In this document: positions 54,746 through 63,408 of the stretch, one piece after another
Layout of the letters: the number at the start of each line of letters is the position of its first letter
Position numbering within the stretch: the stretch's first letter is position 1
Source: Mycolicibacterium mageritense
GTDB lineage: Bacteria; Actinomycetota; Actinomycetes; Mycobacteriales; Mycobacteriaceae
Reading direction: 5' to 3'
Assembly (NCBI RefSeq): GCF_010727475.1
Contig: NZ_AP022567.1
Location: forward strand, 6,262,001 to 6,326,000
DNA length: 64,000 bases
The notes under the pieces: model-generated
The model's database searches: none
Told to the model about the DNA's origin: nothing
Seen by the model: the letters and a program-made list of their open reading frames with translations, nothing else
Program-made: the position numbers and the translations under genes

Positions 54746-56197
54746 ATGGTTGCCTTCGAAGCAATCCACGACTGGGTCGACGCCCCAGGCACGGTTGTCT
54801 CGTGGGAGCCCTCGGCGGCGACACTCGCGAAGGTCGCCGAGGCCCCGGTCAGCCCGGTGCCCGTGAGCTATCAGCAGGCCCAGCATCTGCACGCCTACCG
54901 CGATCACGTCGCGCACGGCCGGACCATGGCCCGGCTCAACATCCCGGCGTGGAACATCGCAGGCCAGTGCGACATCCGTGCGATGACCCACGTCATCAAC
55001 GCCTATGTCCGCCGCCACGACACCTATCACAGCCGGTTCGAAACCGATGGTTCGGGCGGTTTCACCCGCCGTACCCTGGCCAGGGCCCGTGACATCAAGT
55101 TCGTCCCGAAAACGTTGGGGGAGATGGATTCCGAGGACTGGCGAAGATACCTGCTCGACACGCCGGACCCCTTGCAGTGGGACTGCTTCCGCTTCGGGAT
55201 CATCCAGCGATCAGATCACTTCACGTTCTACCTGAGCGTTGATCATGTCCACGCCGATGCCATGTTCATGGGTGCGCTGTTCGTCGAGATTCACATGATG
55301 TACGCGGCCCTGGTCGGCGGAGGCGCACCGTTGCAGCTTCCGGAGGCGGGCAGCTATCACGACTACTGCGTGCGGCAGCGCGAGTACACCTCCGGGCTGA
55401 CGCTCGATTCACCCGAGGTGCGGGCGTGGATCGAGTTCGCCGAGCACAACTCCGGTACCTTGCCGAGGTTCCCGCTTCCGCTCGGTGACGATGCCGGCGC
55501 CTGCGGCGGAGCCCTGCTCACCGTGCAGTTGCTCGACGACGATCAAACCGATCGCTTCGAGGCCGTGTGCCATGCCGAGGGCACCCGGTTCAGCGGCGGC
55601 GTGTTCGCCTGTGCCGCAATGGCCGAACACAAGCTCACCGGTGCAGACACATACCACGTGATCACCCCGACGACGACCCGCAGAACACCCGCCGAGTACA
55701 TGACCACGGGCTGGTTCACCGGACTCGTGCCGATCAGCGTTGCGGCGGCGGGACAGTCGTTCGGCGCGATCGCGCGCGCCGCACAGGCGTCCTTCGATTC
55801 GCGCATCGAGCTGGCGAACGTACCCTTCGAACGCATCCTGGAGCTCGGCGCCGAGGCCGGAGTACGTGCACCCGCATCGGGTGTCGCGATGCTGTCCTAC
55901 CTCGACGCGGGGCTGCCTCCGCTGTCTCCCGCGATCATCGCCGAATGGAACCAGCTCAACGGGCGCGTGTACAGCGACGTCGGAGACGCGCATCAGATCG
56001 GGATGTGGGTGAACCGGCTGGGCCGGGGCACCACAGTCACGGTGGCCCACCCCAACAATGCGACGGCCCGGCAGTCTGCGTTGCGCTACACCGAGGCGAT
56101 GAAGGCCGAGTACCTCGACGTGGTGGCCGCCCGAGTGAGCGCCGCTTCCAGCAGTCGGGTGCCCGCGCTCGCGGCACTCGGCGCGACGGTGAGTTGA
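54746..56197 (+). CDS. PapA-type polyketide-associated acyltransferase
   Basis: 483 residues from ATG 54746 after a TAGGAG ribosome site, 28 bp beyond the PKS. Condensation-fold protein with His167 and Asp171 in the catalytic HxxxD (DHVHADA). Other PapA features are YQQAQHLHAYRDH near the N-terminus and the MTTGWFTGLVPISV segment. It should transfer the PKS product from its ACP to a glycolipid hydroxyl. It is closest in style to PapA3/PapA4; the DFGWG motif of classical condensation domains is not evident. Confidence 0.92.
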   Translation: MVAFEAIHDWVDAPGTVVSWEPSAATLAKVAEAPVSPVPVSYQQAQHLHAYRDHVAHGRTMARLNIPAWNIAGQCDIRAMTHVINAYVRRHDTYHSRFETDGSGGFTRRTLARARDIKFVPKTLGEMDSEDWRRYLLDTPDPLQWDCFRFGIIQRSDHFTFYLSVDHVHADAMFMGALFVEIHMMYAALVGGGAPLQLPEAGSYHDYCVRQREYTSGLTLDSPEVRAWIEFAEHNSGTLPRFPLPLGDDAGACGGALLTVQLLDDDQTDRFEAVCHAEGTRFSGGVFACAAMAEHKLTGADTYHVITPTTTRRTPAEYMTTGWFTGLVPISVAAAGQSFGAIARAAQASFDSRIELANVPFERILELGAEAGVRAPASGVAMLSYLDAGLPPLSPAIIAEWNQLNGRVYSDVGDAHQIGMWVNRLGRGTTVTVAHPNNATARQSALRYTEAMKAEYLDVVAARVSAASSSRVPALAALGATVS

Positions 56198-56200
56198 TCG

Positions 56201-57616
56201 GTGGCACAGGAGATTCGATCAGTGGCGGTGCTCGACGGTGCGCGGGACGATTCGGCGACCGATGCAGTGCAGGACAACCGCCTCGCGCTCACCGACCAGG
56301 CCATGTTCTTGGCGCTGCGCGCGACGGGCGAGGAGTCGTTGGCGCAGTTGGTGTGGGTGTACGAGCATGCCGTGAACGCCGACGCGGTGCGAACGTTCCA
56401 CGCAAACCTGGGGTTCGGGTTGTTCGGCCGGCGCATCGAAACCTCACCACTGCCGTTCGGCAGGCATCGCTGGGTCGCGGCAACGGGCCCGGCCGCTCCG
56501 CTGGATATCGAGGAAATCACCCGCCCGAGAACCGAACTCATGGACTGGGCAGACGAGCGTGCGGGCCTGCCGCTCGACCCGGAGACCGGCCCCGGCTGGC
56601 GATTGGGAATGTTGCCGATGACCGACGGGTCCACCGCGATCAGTCTCGAGATATCGCACTGCCTCACCGACGGCATGGGCGCCGTGCTCACGATCACCGA
56701 CGCGATCAAAGGCATCCGGCGCGATCTCGGATACCCACCGCTGAGGTCTCGCACGAGGGCGCGGGCGCTGAGAACCGATGCGCGCGAAAGCCTTCAGGGA
56801 CTGCCCGAAGTCGCGCGCACACTGGCCAGGACGATACGGCTGGCATATCGGCGTCGCCATGACATCGCGCGCTCGGCCCCGCCACCGCCCTTGCCGTACG
56901 ACGGCAATCCGGATGCCGAGGTGTTGGTTCCCGCTGTCACGGTGTTCGTCGACCTCGCGGAATGGGACAGCCGCGCGGCGGCCCTGCGGGGCAATTCGCA
57001 TTCGCTGCTCGCCGGGTTCGCAGCGCGGCTCGGTGCTCGCCTCGGGCGCCGGCGGGTCGGGGACGGCAGGGTGAGCCTGCTGATCCCGATCGCGGACCGG
57101 GCCGAGGGGGATACGCGCGCCAACGCGGTGTCGCTCGACGGCATCGCGGTCGACCCGGAGCCGGTCACCACGGACCTGACCGGTGCCCGGGCGGCGATCC
57201 GGGCCGGCTTCCAGCGGCGCCGGGACGAACCCGACGAGGCGCTGCAACTGCTGCCGCTGATTCCGTTCATCCCAAAGGTGGCGGTGCAACGCGGTGCCGA
57301 CGTGTTGTTCGGGTTCGCCGATCTTCCGGTGTCCTGCACCAATCTCGGTGATGTCGACCCGATCATGGGCCGCGTCGACGGCACCGATGCCGAGTACCTG
57401 ATGCTGCGGGGCGTCAACGGGCGCATCCCGCGCAGGCTGCTCGAACAGCGGCGCGGGCTGCTGACGGTCGCGTCCGGGCGGATCGGTGGTCTCATCTCGA
57501 TCACCGTCGTGGGCTACGAGCCCGGTGCGGTCAACACCAAGGAGAGTCTGCACGGCCACGTGTCCGAGGTACTGGCCGAATTCGGGGTGACCGGCATCCG
57601 GCAGGCCGGAGCATGA
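56201..57616 (+). CDS. Condensation-fold acyltransferase, paralogue 1
   Basis: 471 residues from GTG 56201, 3 bp after papA. HxxxD is His153-Asp157 (SHCLTDGMG). It shares with the next gene and with 63409 the block SPLPFGRHRW (about residue 85), the stretch L-D-P-E-x-GPGWRL and the C-terminal motif DTRANAVSLDGIAVDP, so the three are one subfamily distinct from the PapA. A role in acylating or transacylating the same glycolipid is inferred. Similar pairs follow pks5-papA in LOS clusters of other mycobacteria. Stop overlaps the next gene by 4 bp. Confidence 0.85.
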   Translation: MAQEIRSVAVLDGARDDSATDAVQDNRLALTDQAMFLALRATGEESLAQLVWVYEHAVNADAVRTFHANLGFGLFGRRIETSPLPFGRHRWVAATGPAAPLDIEEITRPRTELMDWADERAGLPLDPETGPGWRLGMLPMTDGSTAISLEISHCLTDGMGAVLTITDAIKGIRRDLGYPPLRSRTRARALRTDARESLQGLPEVARTLARTIRLAYRRRHDIARSAPPPPLPYDGNPDAEVLVPAVTVFVDLAEWDSRAAALRGNSHSLLAGFAARLGARLGRRRVGDGRVSLLIPIADRAEGDTRANAVSLDGIAVDPEPVTTDLTGARAAIRAGFQRRRDEPDEALQLLPLIPFIPKVAVQRGADVLFGFADLPVSCTNLGDVDPIMGRVDGTDAEYLMLRGVNGRIPRRLLEQRRGLLTVASGRIGGLISITVVGYEPGAVNTKESLHGHVSEVLAEFGVTGIRQAGA

Positions 57617-58968
57617 CGATGCGGCACGACAATCGGCTTGCCCATCTGGACCAGGCGATGTTCGATGCGATGCGGGCCGGCAACCGCGCGCAACTCATGC
57701 AATGCCTGTGGATCTATGAACACCCGGTGGATCTCGATGCCCTGCAACGCTTCCATCACCATCTCAACGGCACGTTCGCGGGCCGGCTCATCGAACGGTC
57801 ACCCCTGCCGTTCGGCAGGCACCGGTGGGTGTCGGGTCGCGGCACGGAGTGCGCCATGGTCGTCGAGTCACCTCGCTCGCGCGACGACCTGAGCGATTGG
57901 ACCGACGAGCAGGCCGCGTTGCCGATCGATCCCGAACACGGGCCCGGCTGGCGACTTGCCGTGCTTCCCATGACCGACGGAGCGAGCGCAGTCAGCCTGG
58001 TGGCATCGCACTGCATGGCCGACGGTGTGGCGGGCATAGTCTCGGTGATCTGCGCGGCCAAGGGTGAATCGCTGAACTTCGGGTATCCCGCGCCGCGGCA
58101 CCGGTCGGTGCGGGCCGGGATGCGCGCCGCCAGAACGGATCTCGCCGCGACCGCTCGTGACATGCCGGAAGTGTTGCGCACCATCGGCGCTGCGGTGAGA
58201 CTCCTCGTCCGGCGCAGGCATGAGCTCGCGCGTCCGGCTCCTGCCGTAGGCAGCATGACGGGTGCCGGCAGTGCGCGCATCGTGACGGTCCCGGCCATAT
58301 CGCTGTTCCTGGACGTCGACGACTGGGATTCCTGCGCGAAAGCGCTTGGCGGTAACACCTATTCGCTGCTCGCCGGATTCGCCGCGCGACTCGGTGCCCG
58401 CATGGGCCGGTGCGGCGGCGAGGGCGGCGCGGTCAACCTGCTGCTGGCACTGAGCGACCGCGGTCTGGACGACACCCGCGCAAACGCGATGACCATCGGC
58501 AATGTCGGGGTGGATCCCACGGTGGTGACGTCCGACCTGTCAACGGCGCGCGCGGCGATCCGGGCCGCCATCCAGGCGCGGCGCGAGACGCGAGACGAAT
58601 CGGAACTGTTCCTGCCGCTCATCCCGTTCGTGCCCCGGCGGGCCATGACGCGGTTGTCGGATGCGTTCGTGGGCGCAGCGGGCCTTCCGGTGTCCTGCTC
58701 GAACATGGGAGAGCTGGATCCGGCGTTCAGCAGGGCGGACGGAACCGACGCCGAGTTCGTCGTGATGCGGGGAATCGACCAGAACGTCGTCGAGCGCGAC
58801 ATCGTGCGGGCCGGCGGGCATCTGGTCCTGGTCTCGGGGCGGCTGGGGGCGAAGATCTCGATCTCCGTCGTCGGGTACCAGCCCGGAGCCGAGAACTCGA
58901 AGGCCTGGCTCCGCGGGCTGGCCGCCCAGGTGCTGAGCGAATTCGACCTCTCCGGGGTGATCGTCTGA
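57613..58968 (+). CDS. Condensation-fold acyltransferase, paralogue 2
   Basis: 451 residues from ATG 57613, overlapping paralogue 1 by 4 bp. HxxxD is His133-Asp137 (SHCMADGVAG), with the shared SPLPFGRHRW block at about residues 60-69 and DTRANAMTIGNVGVDP in the C-terminal half. It is about 20 residues shorter at the N-terminus than paralogue 1. Tandem duplication with both catalytic motifs intact suggests different acceptor positions or acyl chains rather than decay. No membrane segment or signal is seen. Confidence 0.85.
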   Translation: MTMRHDNRLAHLDQAMFDAMRAGNRAQLMQCLWIYEHPVDLDALQRFHHHLNGTFAGRLIERSPLPFGRHRWVSGRGTECAMVVESPRSRDDLSDWTDEQAALPIDPEHGPGWRLAVLPMTDGASAVSLVASHCMADGVAGIVSVICAAKGESLNFGYPAPRHRSVRAGMRAARTDLAATARDMPEVLRTIGAAVRLLVRRRHELARPAPAVGSMTGAGSARIVTVPAISLFLDVDDWDSCAKALGGNTYSLLAGFAARLGARMGRCGGEGGAVNLLLALSDRGLDDTRANAMTIGNVGVDPTVVTSDLSTARAAIRAAIQARRETRDESELFLPLIPFVPRRAMTRLSDAFVGAAGLPVSCSNMGELDPAFSRADGTDAEFVVMRGIDQNVVERDIVRAGGHLVLVSGRLGAKISISVVGYQPGAENSKAWLRGLAAQVLSEFDLSGVIV

Positions 58969-59068
58969 TCATCGCCGAACCATTCGCCGCGGCGCATCGT
59001 CACGGTGTGGAGCTCACTACGCCGGCTGAACTGCGACCGCATTCCGTCGAGCACGAAAGGTATTGCAC

Positions 59069-60817
59069 GTGACCGCATCTTCTTTGACTGCCGTGCTGCG
59101 CGAACGCGCCAGCGTGCAGCCGAACGAACCCGCGTTTACCCATATCGACTACGACCGCGACTGGGACGGCGTCGAAGAGACGCTGACCTGGGCCCAGATG
59201 TACCGCCGCGTGAAGAACCTCGCCGTCGGGCTGCGCGAACACGCGTCGGTGGGGGACCGGGCCCTGATCCTGGCCCCGCAGAGCCTCGAATACGTCGTGG
59301 CCTTCCTCGGTGCGATGGAAGCGGGGCTCATCGCCGTGCCGCTGTCGACACCGATGGCCGGCGCGCACGACGAACGGCTCAATGCCGTGATGCGCGACGC
59401 CGGGCCCACGGTGCTCCTCACCACCTCGGCCGTCGCGAGCGACGTTGCGGCATATGCCCATGCCGGTGACGGCGGCATCGCGCCCGCCGTCGTCGAGGTG
59501 GACACCCTCGACCTCGACGCCCGCAGCAGCGGACGGCTCAACCGGGAAACCCTGCCGGACACGGCCTATCTGCAGTACACGTCGGGGTCGACGCGCACGC
59601 CGGCCGGCGTGATGGTGTCGAATCGCAATCTGACGGCCAACTTCGAGCAGATGATGGGCGGCTTCTACTCGGATTACGACCGCGTTCCGCCCGCAGACTC
59701 CACGGTGGTGTCGTGGTTGCCCTTCTACCACGACATGGGCTTGCTGCTCGGCGTGTGCGCGCCGATTCTCGGCGGTTGGCGCACGATCGTGATGAGTCCC
59801 TTGGCATTTCTGGCGCGGCCTGCCCGGTGGATGCAGCAGGTCGGCAGCCATCCGCACGCGCTGACCGCGGCACCCAACTTCGCGTTCGACCTCGCGGCGG
59901 CCCGCACCACCGACGACGATCTGGCCGGATGTGATTTCGCCGATGTGCTGAGCATCATGAGCGGAGCCGAACGCGTCCACGACGTCACGGTGCGCCGCTT
60001 CGCGGATCGCTTCGCGCGCTTCAATCTCCGCGCGGCGGTGATCCGTCCGTCGTACGGTCTCGCAGAGGCAACGTTGTACGTCGCGACCCGCAGCCCCGGA
60101 CAACCGCCGCTCGTCGCGCAGTTCGAGCCGGAGAAGCTCTCGGCCGGGCACGCCGAGCGGTGCACCGCGGGCACCGCGTTGATCAGCTACGGAACCCCGG
60201 ATTCACCGTTGGTACGCATCGTCGAACCCGAACTTCACACCGAGTGCCCCGCGGGCACGATCGGCGAGATCTGGGTGCACGGTGAGAACGTGTCGGCCGG
60301 GTACTGGAACAAGCCCGAGGAGACCGAGAACACGTTCGGCGGCCGGATCCGCAATGCGCCTGCCGACCTGCCGGGCGAACAGTGGTTGCGTACCGGCGAT
60401 CTGGGCTTCATCTCGGAAGATGAGCTGTTCATCATTGGCCGGATGAAGGATCTGTTGATCATCCGCGGACGCAATCACTATCCCGACGACATCGAGGCGT
60501 CGGTGCAGACGATCACCCGTGGCCGGGTGGCAGCCGTGGCCGTACCCGATGACGCGACCGAAGCGTTGGTCGTGATCGCTGAGGTCAAGAGCAAGGGCCT
60601 GGACGCCGCCGACATCGCCGAGCACTGGCAGACCGTGAGAGGTGAGGTGGCGTCGGCTGTTTCGACTGGGCACGGCGTTTCGGTCGCCGATGTCGTGCTC
60701 GTCGCGCCCGGCTCGATCCCGATCACCACGAGCGGCAAGACCAGACGCTCGGCATCGGTCCAGATGTACCGCGACGGCAGCTTCACGCGCGTCGACGCCA
60801 AAGTACCCGTCGGCTAG
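59069..60817 (+). CDS. Fatty-acyl-AMP ligase (FadD, FAAL type)
   Basis: 582 residues. GTG 59069 follows GAAAGG with 8-bp spacing; an in-frame TTG at 59063 is less likely. ATP-binding P-loop YTSGSTRTPAGV, FLPFYHDMG-like SWLPFYHDMGLLLG, and PSYGLAEATLYV are the FAAL pattern, and LRTGDLGFISEDELFIIGRMKDLLIIRG marks the hinge. FAALs activate a fatty acid as acyl-AMP and load it on the PKS as starter without CoA. It corresponds in position to FadD24/25-type genes. The 100 bp before it contains no gene. Confidence 0.93.
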   Translation: MTASSLTAVLRERASVQPNEPAFTHIDYDRDWDGVEETLTWAQMYRRVKNLAVGLREHASVGDRALILAPQSLEYVVAFLGAMEAGLIAVPLSTPMAGAHDERLNAVMRDAGPTVLLTTSAVASDVAAYAHAGDGGIAPAVVEVDTLDLDARSSGRLNRETLPDTAYLQYTSGSTRTPAGVMVSNRNLTANFEQMMGGFYSDYDRVPPADSTVVSWLPFYHDMGLLLGVCAPILGGWRTIVMSPLAFLARPARWMQQVGSHPHALTAAPNFAFDLAAARTTDDDLAGCDFADVLSIMSGAERVHDVTVRRFADRFARFNLRAAVIRPSYGLAEATLYVATRSPGQPPLVAQFEPEKLSAGHAERCTAGTALISYGTPDSPLVRIVEPELHTECPAGTIGEIWVHGENVSAGYWNKPEETENTFGGRIRNAPADLPGEQWLRTGDLGFISEDELFIIGRMKDLLIIRGRNHYPDDIEASVQTITRGRVAAVAVPDDATEALVVIAEVKSKGLDAADIAEHWQTVRGEVASAVSTGHGVSVADVVLVAPGSIPITTSGKTRRSASVQMYRDGSFTRVDAKVPVG

Positions 60818-62103
60818 TGGTGGGATCCACGCCAGACCAACTGCTCCGGCACCCCACGGTTCCCGGTCCCGGGCCGGGCGCGCGCCGCGGCCGTGTCGTC
60901 GGCTATGCCGGTGTCGCGTTGCTCATCGCGGTATGGACGGCGGCGTTCGTCTACGTCGCCGCCGCGGTCGTCCCCGTCGACCACTACCTGATCTCGTACT
61001 ACGCCGTCGACTACCGGTTCGGTTTCACGCGGCGCGGTCTGGCCGGTGAGGTGGTCGGAAATGTCGCTGACGCCGGGTTTTTCACCAAAGCCGTGCTCAT
61101 GCGGTGGATCTCGACGGCCGTCTACCTGCTGGGCCTCGGCGCGCTCGCGGTGAGGCTGCTCATGAAGCGGCGCTCCGAACGCCGGTTCATGGTCGCGCTG
61201 CTGCTGGCCGTCCTGCCGTTCGGGGTGCCGTACGCGGTGTACTCGGCCCGCCCGGATCTGTTCGGGGCAGTGGCACTGATCGCCCTGTGCATCGCGCTGA
61301 CCGCGGTGTCGCGGCCGCGGTCGGTCATGTTGTGCTGCGGGCTGTTCGGGGCTGTCATTGCGGTGCTTGCCTTGATGCACGAGGGCATCGCGCTGGAGTT
61401 CGGACTCGGCGCGATCCTGGCGGTCCTGGTGCTCGCGCGAGGGCTGACGGTATCCGCGCAGCGCATGTGCGCCGCCCTGGCCGTCGGCCCGGGCCTCGTC
61501 GTCGTGCTCGCGGTGGCGGCCTTGGCCGATCACGACGTGAGCGAAAAGGTGTGTGCGACAGTCCCGCACCGCATGATGGAAACCCCGTTCGCGTCGATCA
61601 AGTCGGCTCCGGAACTCTTCGACTACATCGCAGGCACCACGCACAGCCTCGAGGACTACCACGACTGGGTGTGCGGTTGGTACCTCTCGACCTTCGACCA
61701 CAGTGTCGCCGACGGGGTCAGGGAGGTCGCCGCGGTCGGATTGCCTGCGCTGGTCGGATCCTTCGTGTTGGGCGTGCTGGGCGTTGCCGCCACCGTGCGG
61801 GCGGTGAGCTTTTTCTCCGGCGTGTCCGTGCGCAGTTTCGTGGGTGAGCTGCGTGGCCGGTTCGCATTGCCCGCCGCCGGCGCGCTGTTGCTTCTGCCGT
61901 TGTTCGTCACCGGGGTCGACTGGACGCGCTGGCTTGTGGTCTTCGCGTTCGACGTGGTGGTGGTCTACGTCCTCTACGCGAGCCGGCGTCCCGAGATCGA
62001 CGAGGCCCCGTCGACACGCGAAGTGCGGCTGCTGCCACTGGTGATGCTCGGATTCATGATGATCCCGCTCGGCCTGACTCCCGGCGGCGGCCCCACGAGA
62101 TAG
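60817..62103 (+). CDS. Polytopic membrane protein of unknown function
   Basis: 428 residues from GTG 60817, overlapping the fadD stop. About nine hydrophobic helices are seen. A long extracytoplasmic loop after the first helix contains DHYLISYYAVDYRFGFTRRGLAGE; another before the seventh contains DHDVSEKVCATVPHRMM and DYHDWVCGWYLSTFDH with two Cys. I recognise no named family. The topology and acidic loop residues are reminiscent of GT-C enzymes, but no motif proves it. Being translationally coupled to FadD it is probably part of glycolipid assembly or export. Confidence 0.8.
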   Translation: MVGSTPDQLLRHPTVPGPGPGARRGRVVGYAGVALLIAVWTAAFVYVAAAVVPVDHYLISYYAVDYRFGFTRRGLAGEVVGNVADAGFFTKAVLMRWISTAVYLLGLGALAVRLLMKRRSERRFMVALLLAVLPFGVPYAVYSARPDLFGAVALIALCIALTAVSRPRSVMLCCGLFGAVIAVLALMHEGIALEFGLGAILAVLVLARGLTVSAQRMCAALAVGPGLVVVLAVAALADHDVSEKVCATVPHRMMETPFASIKSAPELFDYIAGTTHSLEDYHDWVCGWYLSTFDHSVADGVREVAAVGLPALVGSFVLGVLGVAATVRAVSFFSGVSVRSFVGELRGRFALPAAGALLLLPLFVTGVDWTRWLVVFAFDVVVVYVLYASRRPEIDEAPSTREVRLLPLVMLGFMMIPLGLTPGGGPTR

Positions 62104-62114
62104 CTTGTCGCCCA

Positions 62115-62130
62115 GGCCGTCAGAACGGCC
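62115..62130. terminator. Stem-loop between convergent genes
   Basis: GGCCGT (62115-62120), CAGA loop context and ACGGCC (62125-62130) form a 6-bp stem just after the rightward operon and over the stop of the leftward proline-rich gene. No T-run. Weak candidate for a bidirectional terminator. Confidence 0.3.
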
Positions 62131-62548
62131 ACGGGGGCGGTGGCAAACCGGGTGGCGGCGGAGGCGGCGGCAACCCCGGTGGTGGCGGAGGCGGGGGCAG
62201 ATCCTGCGGCGACGGCAGCTGGGGTGGCGGAGGCAACCCGACACCGGGCAACGCCGGCAGCGGAAGTCCAGGCGGGCCCACCGATACCGGGACGCTCACC
62301 TGGACCGGAGCCGGCCACTCGGCGGGCACGGGGCCAGGTTCGGGAATCGGGCCCACCTGTGCCAGCAGGTGCTGAACCTCCGGCGTACACGTGGGGCACT
62401 GCAACATGGGTGCCTCGTGCTGGTCACGGTTCTCGGCGTTGTCGTTCACCGCGGGATCGGCGGCGGCGACGCCGCAGCCGAGCGCGCAGACCGCGACGCC
62501 CACCGTGGCGACCGCAGCCGTATTCAGCAGCCTGTGCCGGAAATTCAC
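62120..62548 (-). CDS. Proline-rich secreted protein
   Basis: 142 residues from GTG 62548, preceded by GAGGGAG. A signal peptide ends at ALGCGVAAADP or thereabouts, so exported. A CPTC motif (about residue 51) lies in a short acidic region. The last 70 residues are Pro-dominated, ending in tandem LPPPPPPPG units and PPWPF. I recognise no enzyme domain. It may be a cell-wall-spanning or adaptor protein; it is encoded next to the GAP-family gene, probably in one leftward operon. Confidence 0.75.
   Translation of the reverse strand: MNFRHRLLNTAAVATVGVAVCALGCGVAAADPAVNDNAENRDQHEAPMLQCPTCTPEVQHLLAQVGPIPEPGPVPAEWPAPVQVSVPVSVGPPGLPLPALPGVGLPPPPQLPSPQDLPPPPPPPGLPPPPPPPGLPPPPWPF
62131..62205 (-). repeat. 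Tandem proline-codon repeats in the secreted protein gene
   Basis: The 3' end of the proline-rich gene repeats a 27-bp unit coding LPPPPPPPG about twice with a partial third copy, giving a G-rich plus strand (GGTGGCGGCGGAGGCGG type). Such tracts can slip, so copy number may vary between strains. Confidence 0.55.
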
Positions 62549-62598
62549 CGAGTGCTCCCTCGATCGGAATGTCGTTCGATCATAGAGGTTTCCAGCGC

Positions 62599-63309
62599 TT
62601 ACAGGCCGGTCACCCCGACCGCGATGAGTACCGTTCCTGCGAGCGCGAGGACAAGCGCCACATCGCGCCTGGTGCGGGCGTGGACCCAGGCCCGCATCGC
62701 CTCGAGCCGCGCGCGGGTGGCTGCAGGCGCCACCAGAAAGCTGGCGATGGGAATGGCGACCACGGTGTTGGCCACCGCGACGAACGTGACGAGCAGGCCG
62801 ACCTGATCCGCCGGTGTGATCCCGGAGGTCGCGATGAGCACCAGCAGCGCCAGATAGTCGATGGAGGGCAAGGCAATTGCCACGCCCATCGCGCCCGAGA
62901 ACCACGGGGAGCCGCCTCGCACGAGACCCTTGACCCGGGATGCCACGAACTCGACGGTGCGCGACCCTGCTTGCGGCGGTGGGCCGCCGGCACCCGCCAT
63001 GGCGACCTCGGGGGACCGCGAGAACTGGCCGAGCGGAACCTTGCTGGCCAACACCGCGGCTGCGAGGAGCGCGAGCACGCCGAACCCGATTTGTACCTTG
63101 GCGCTGCTGAATTCGGGGCGTCCCAGCAGTCCGGGACGCACCACGAACAACACCATCAAACCCGCCGTCATGCTCATGAGGAAGCTGCCGGACAGGAACG
63201 CGAGCAGTTGCAGCGCGGGCCTCGGCCTGCCGAGTGCCACCGTGATCAGGCCGAGCCGGATCGGCTCGAAGTTCACCGCGATGGCGAGGCCCAGCACGGT
63301 GATCCACAC
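62599..63309 (-). CDS. GAP-family glycolipid-addressing membrane protein
   Basis: 236 residues from GTG 63309 with six predicted helices. The N-terminal ITVLGLAIAVNFEPIRLGLITVAL and SPWFSGAMGVAIALPSIDYLALL segments match the Gap/Sap family (GPL- or sulfolipid-addressing proteins), small membrane proteins needed to deliver glycolipids to the surface with MmpL transporters. Located among PKS/acyltransferase genes, it probably serves export of the same lipid. A Pro/Gly-rich cytosolic loop lies near residues 95-110. Confidence 0.85.
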   Translation of the reverse strand: MWITVLGLAIAVNFEPIRLGLITVALGRPRPALQLLAFLSGSFLMSMTAGLMVLFVVRPGLLGRPEFSSAKVQIGFGVLALLAAAVLASKVPLGQFSRSPEVAMAGAGGPPPQAGSRTVEFVASRVKGLVRGGSPWFSGAMGVAIALPSIDYLALLVLIATSGITPADQVGLLVTFVAVANTVVAIPIASFLVAPAATRARLEAMRAWVHARTRRDVALVLALAGTVLIAVGVTGL

Positions 63310-63396
63310 ACCACCGGACCTTACTCGAAAGCGCCGGTCGCCGGTCCGGCTCCGAGACGCCTACAGGCACCGGGTCACCGGGGTTGGGCGGCGATC

Positions 63397-63402
63397 TACC
63401 AT
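63397..63402 (+). promoter_or_regulatory. TACCAT -10 box of the last acyltransferase
   Basis: TACCAT fits TANNNT and lies 6 bp before the GTG at 63409, so the gene is likely transcribed leaderless from its own promoter, divergent from the GAP gene. Confidence 0.4.
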
Positions 63403-63408
63403 GCCGAC

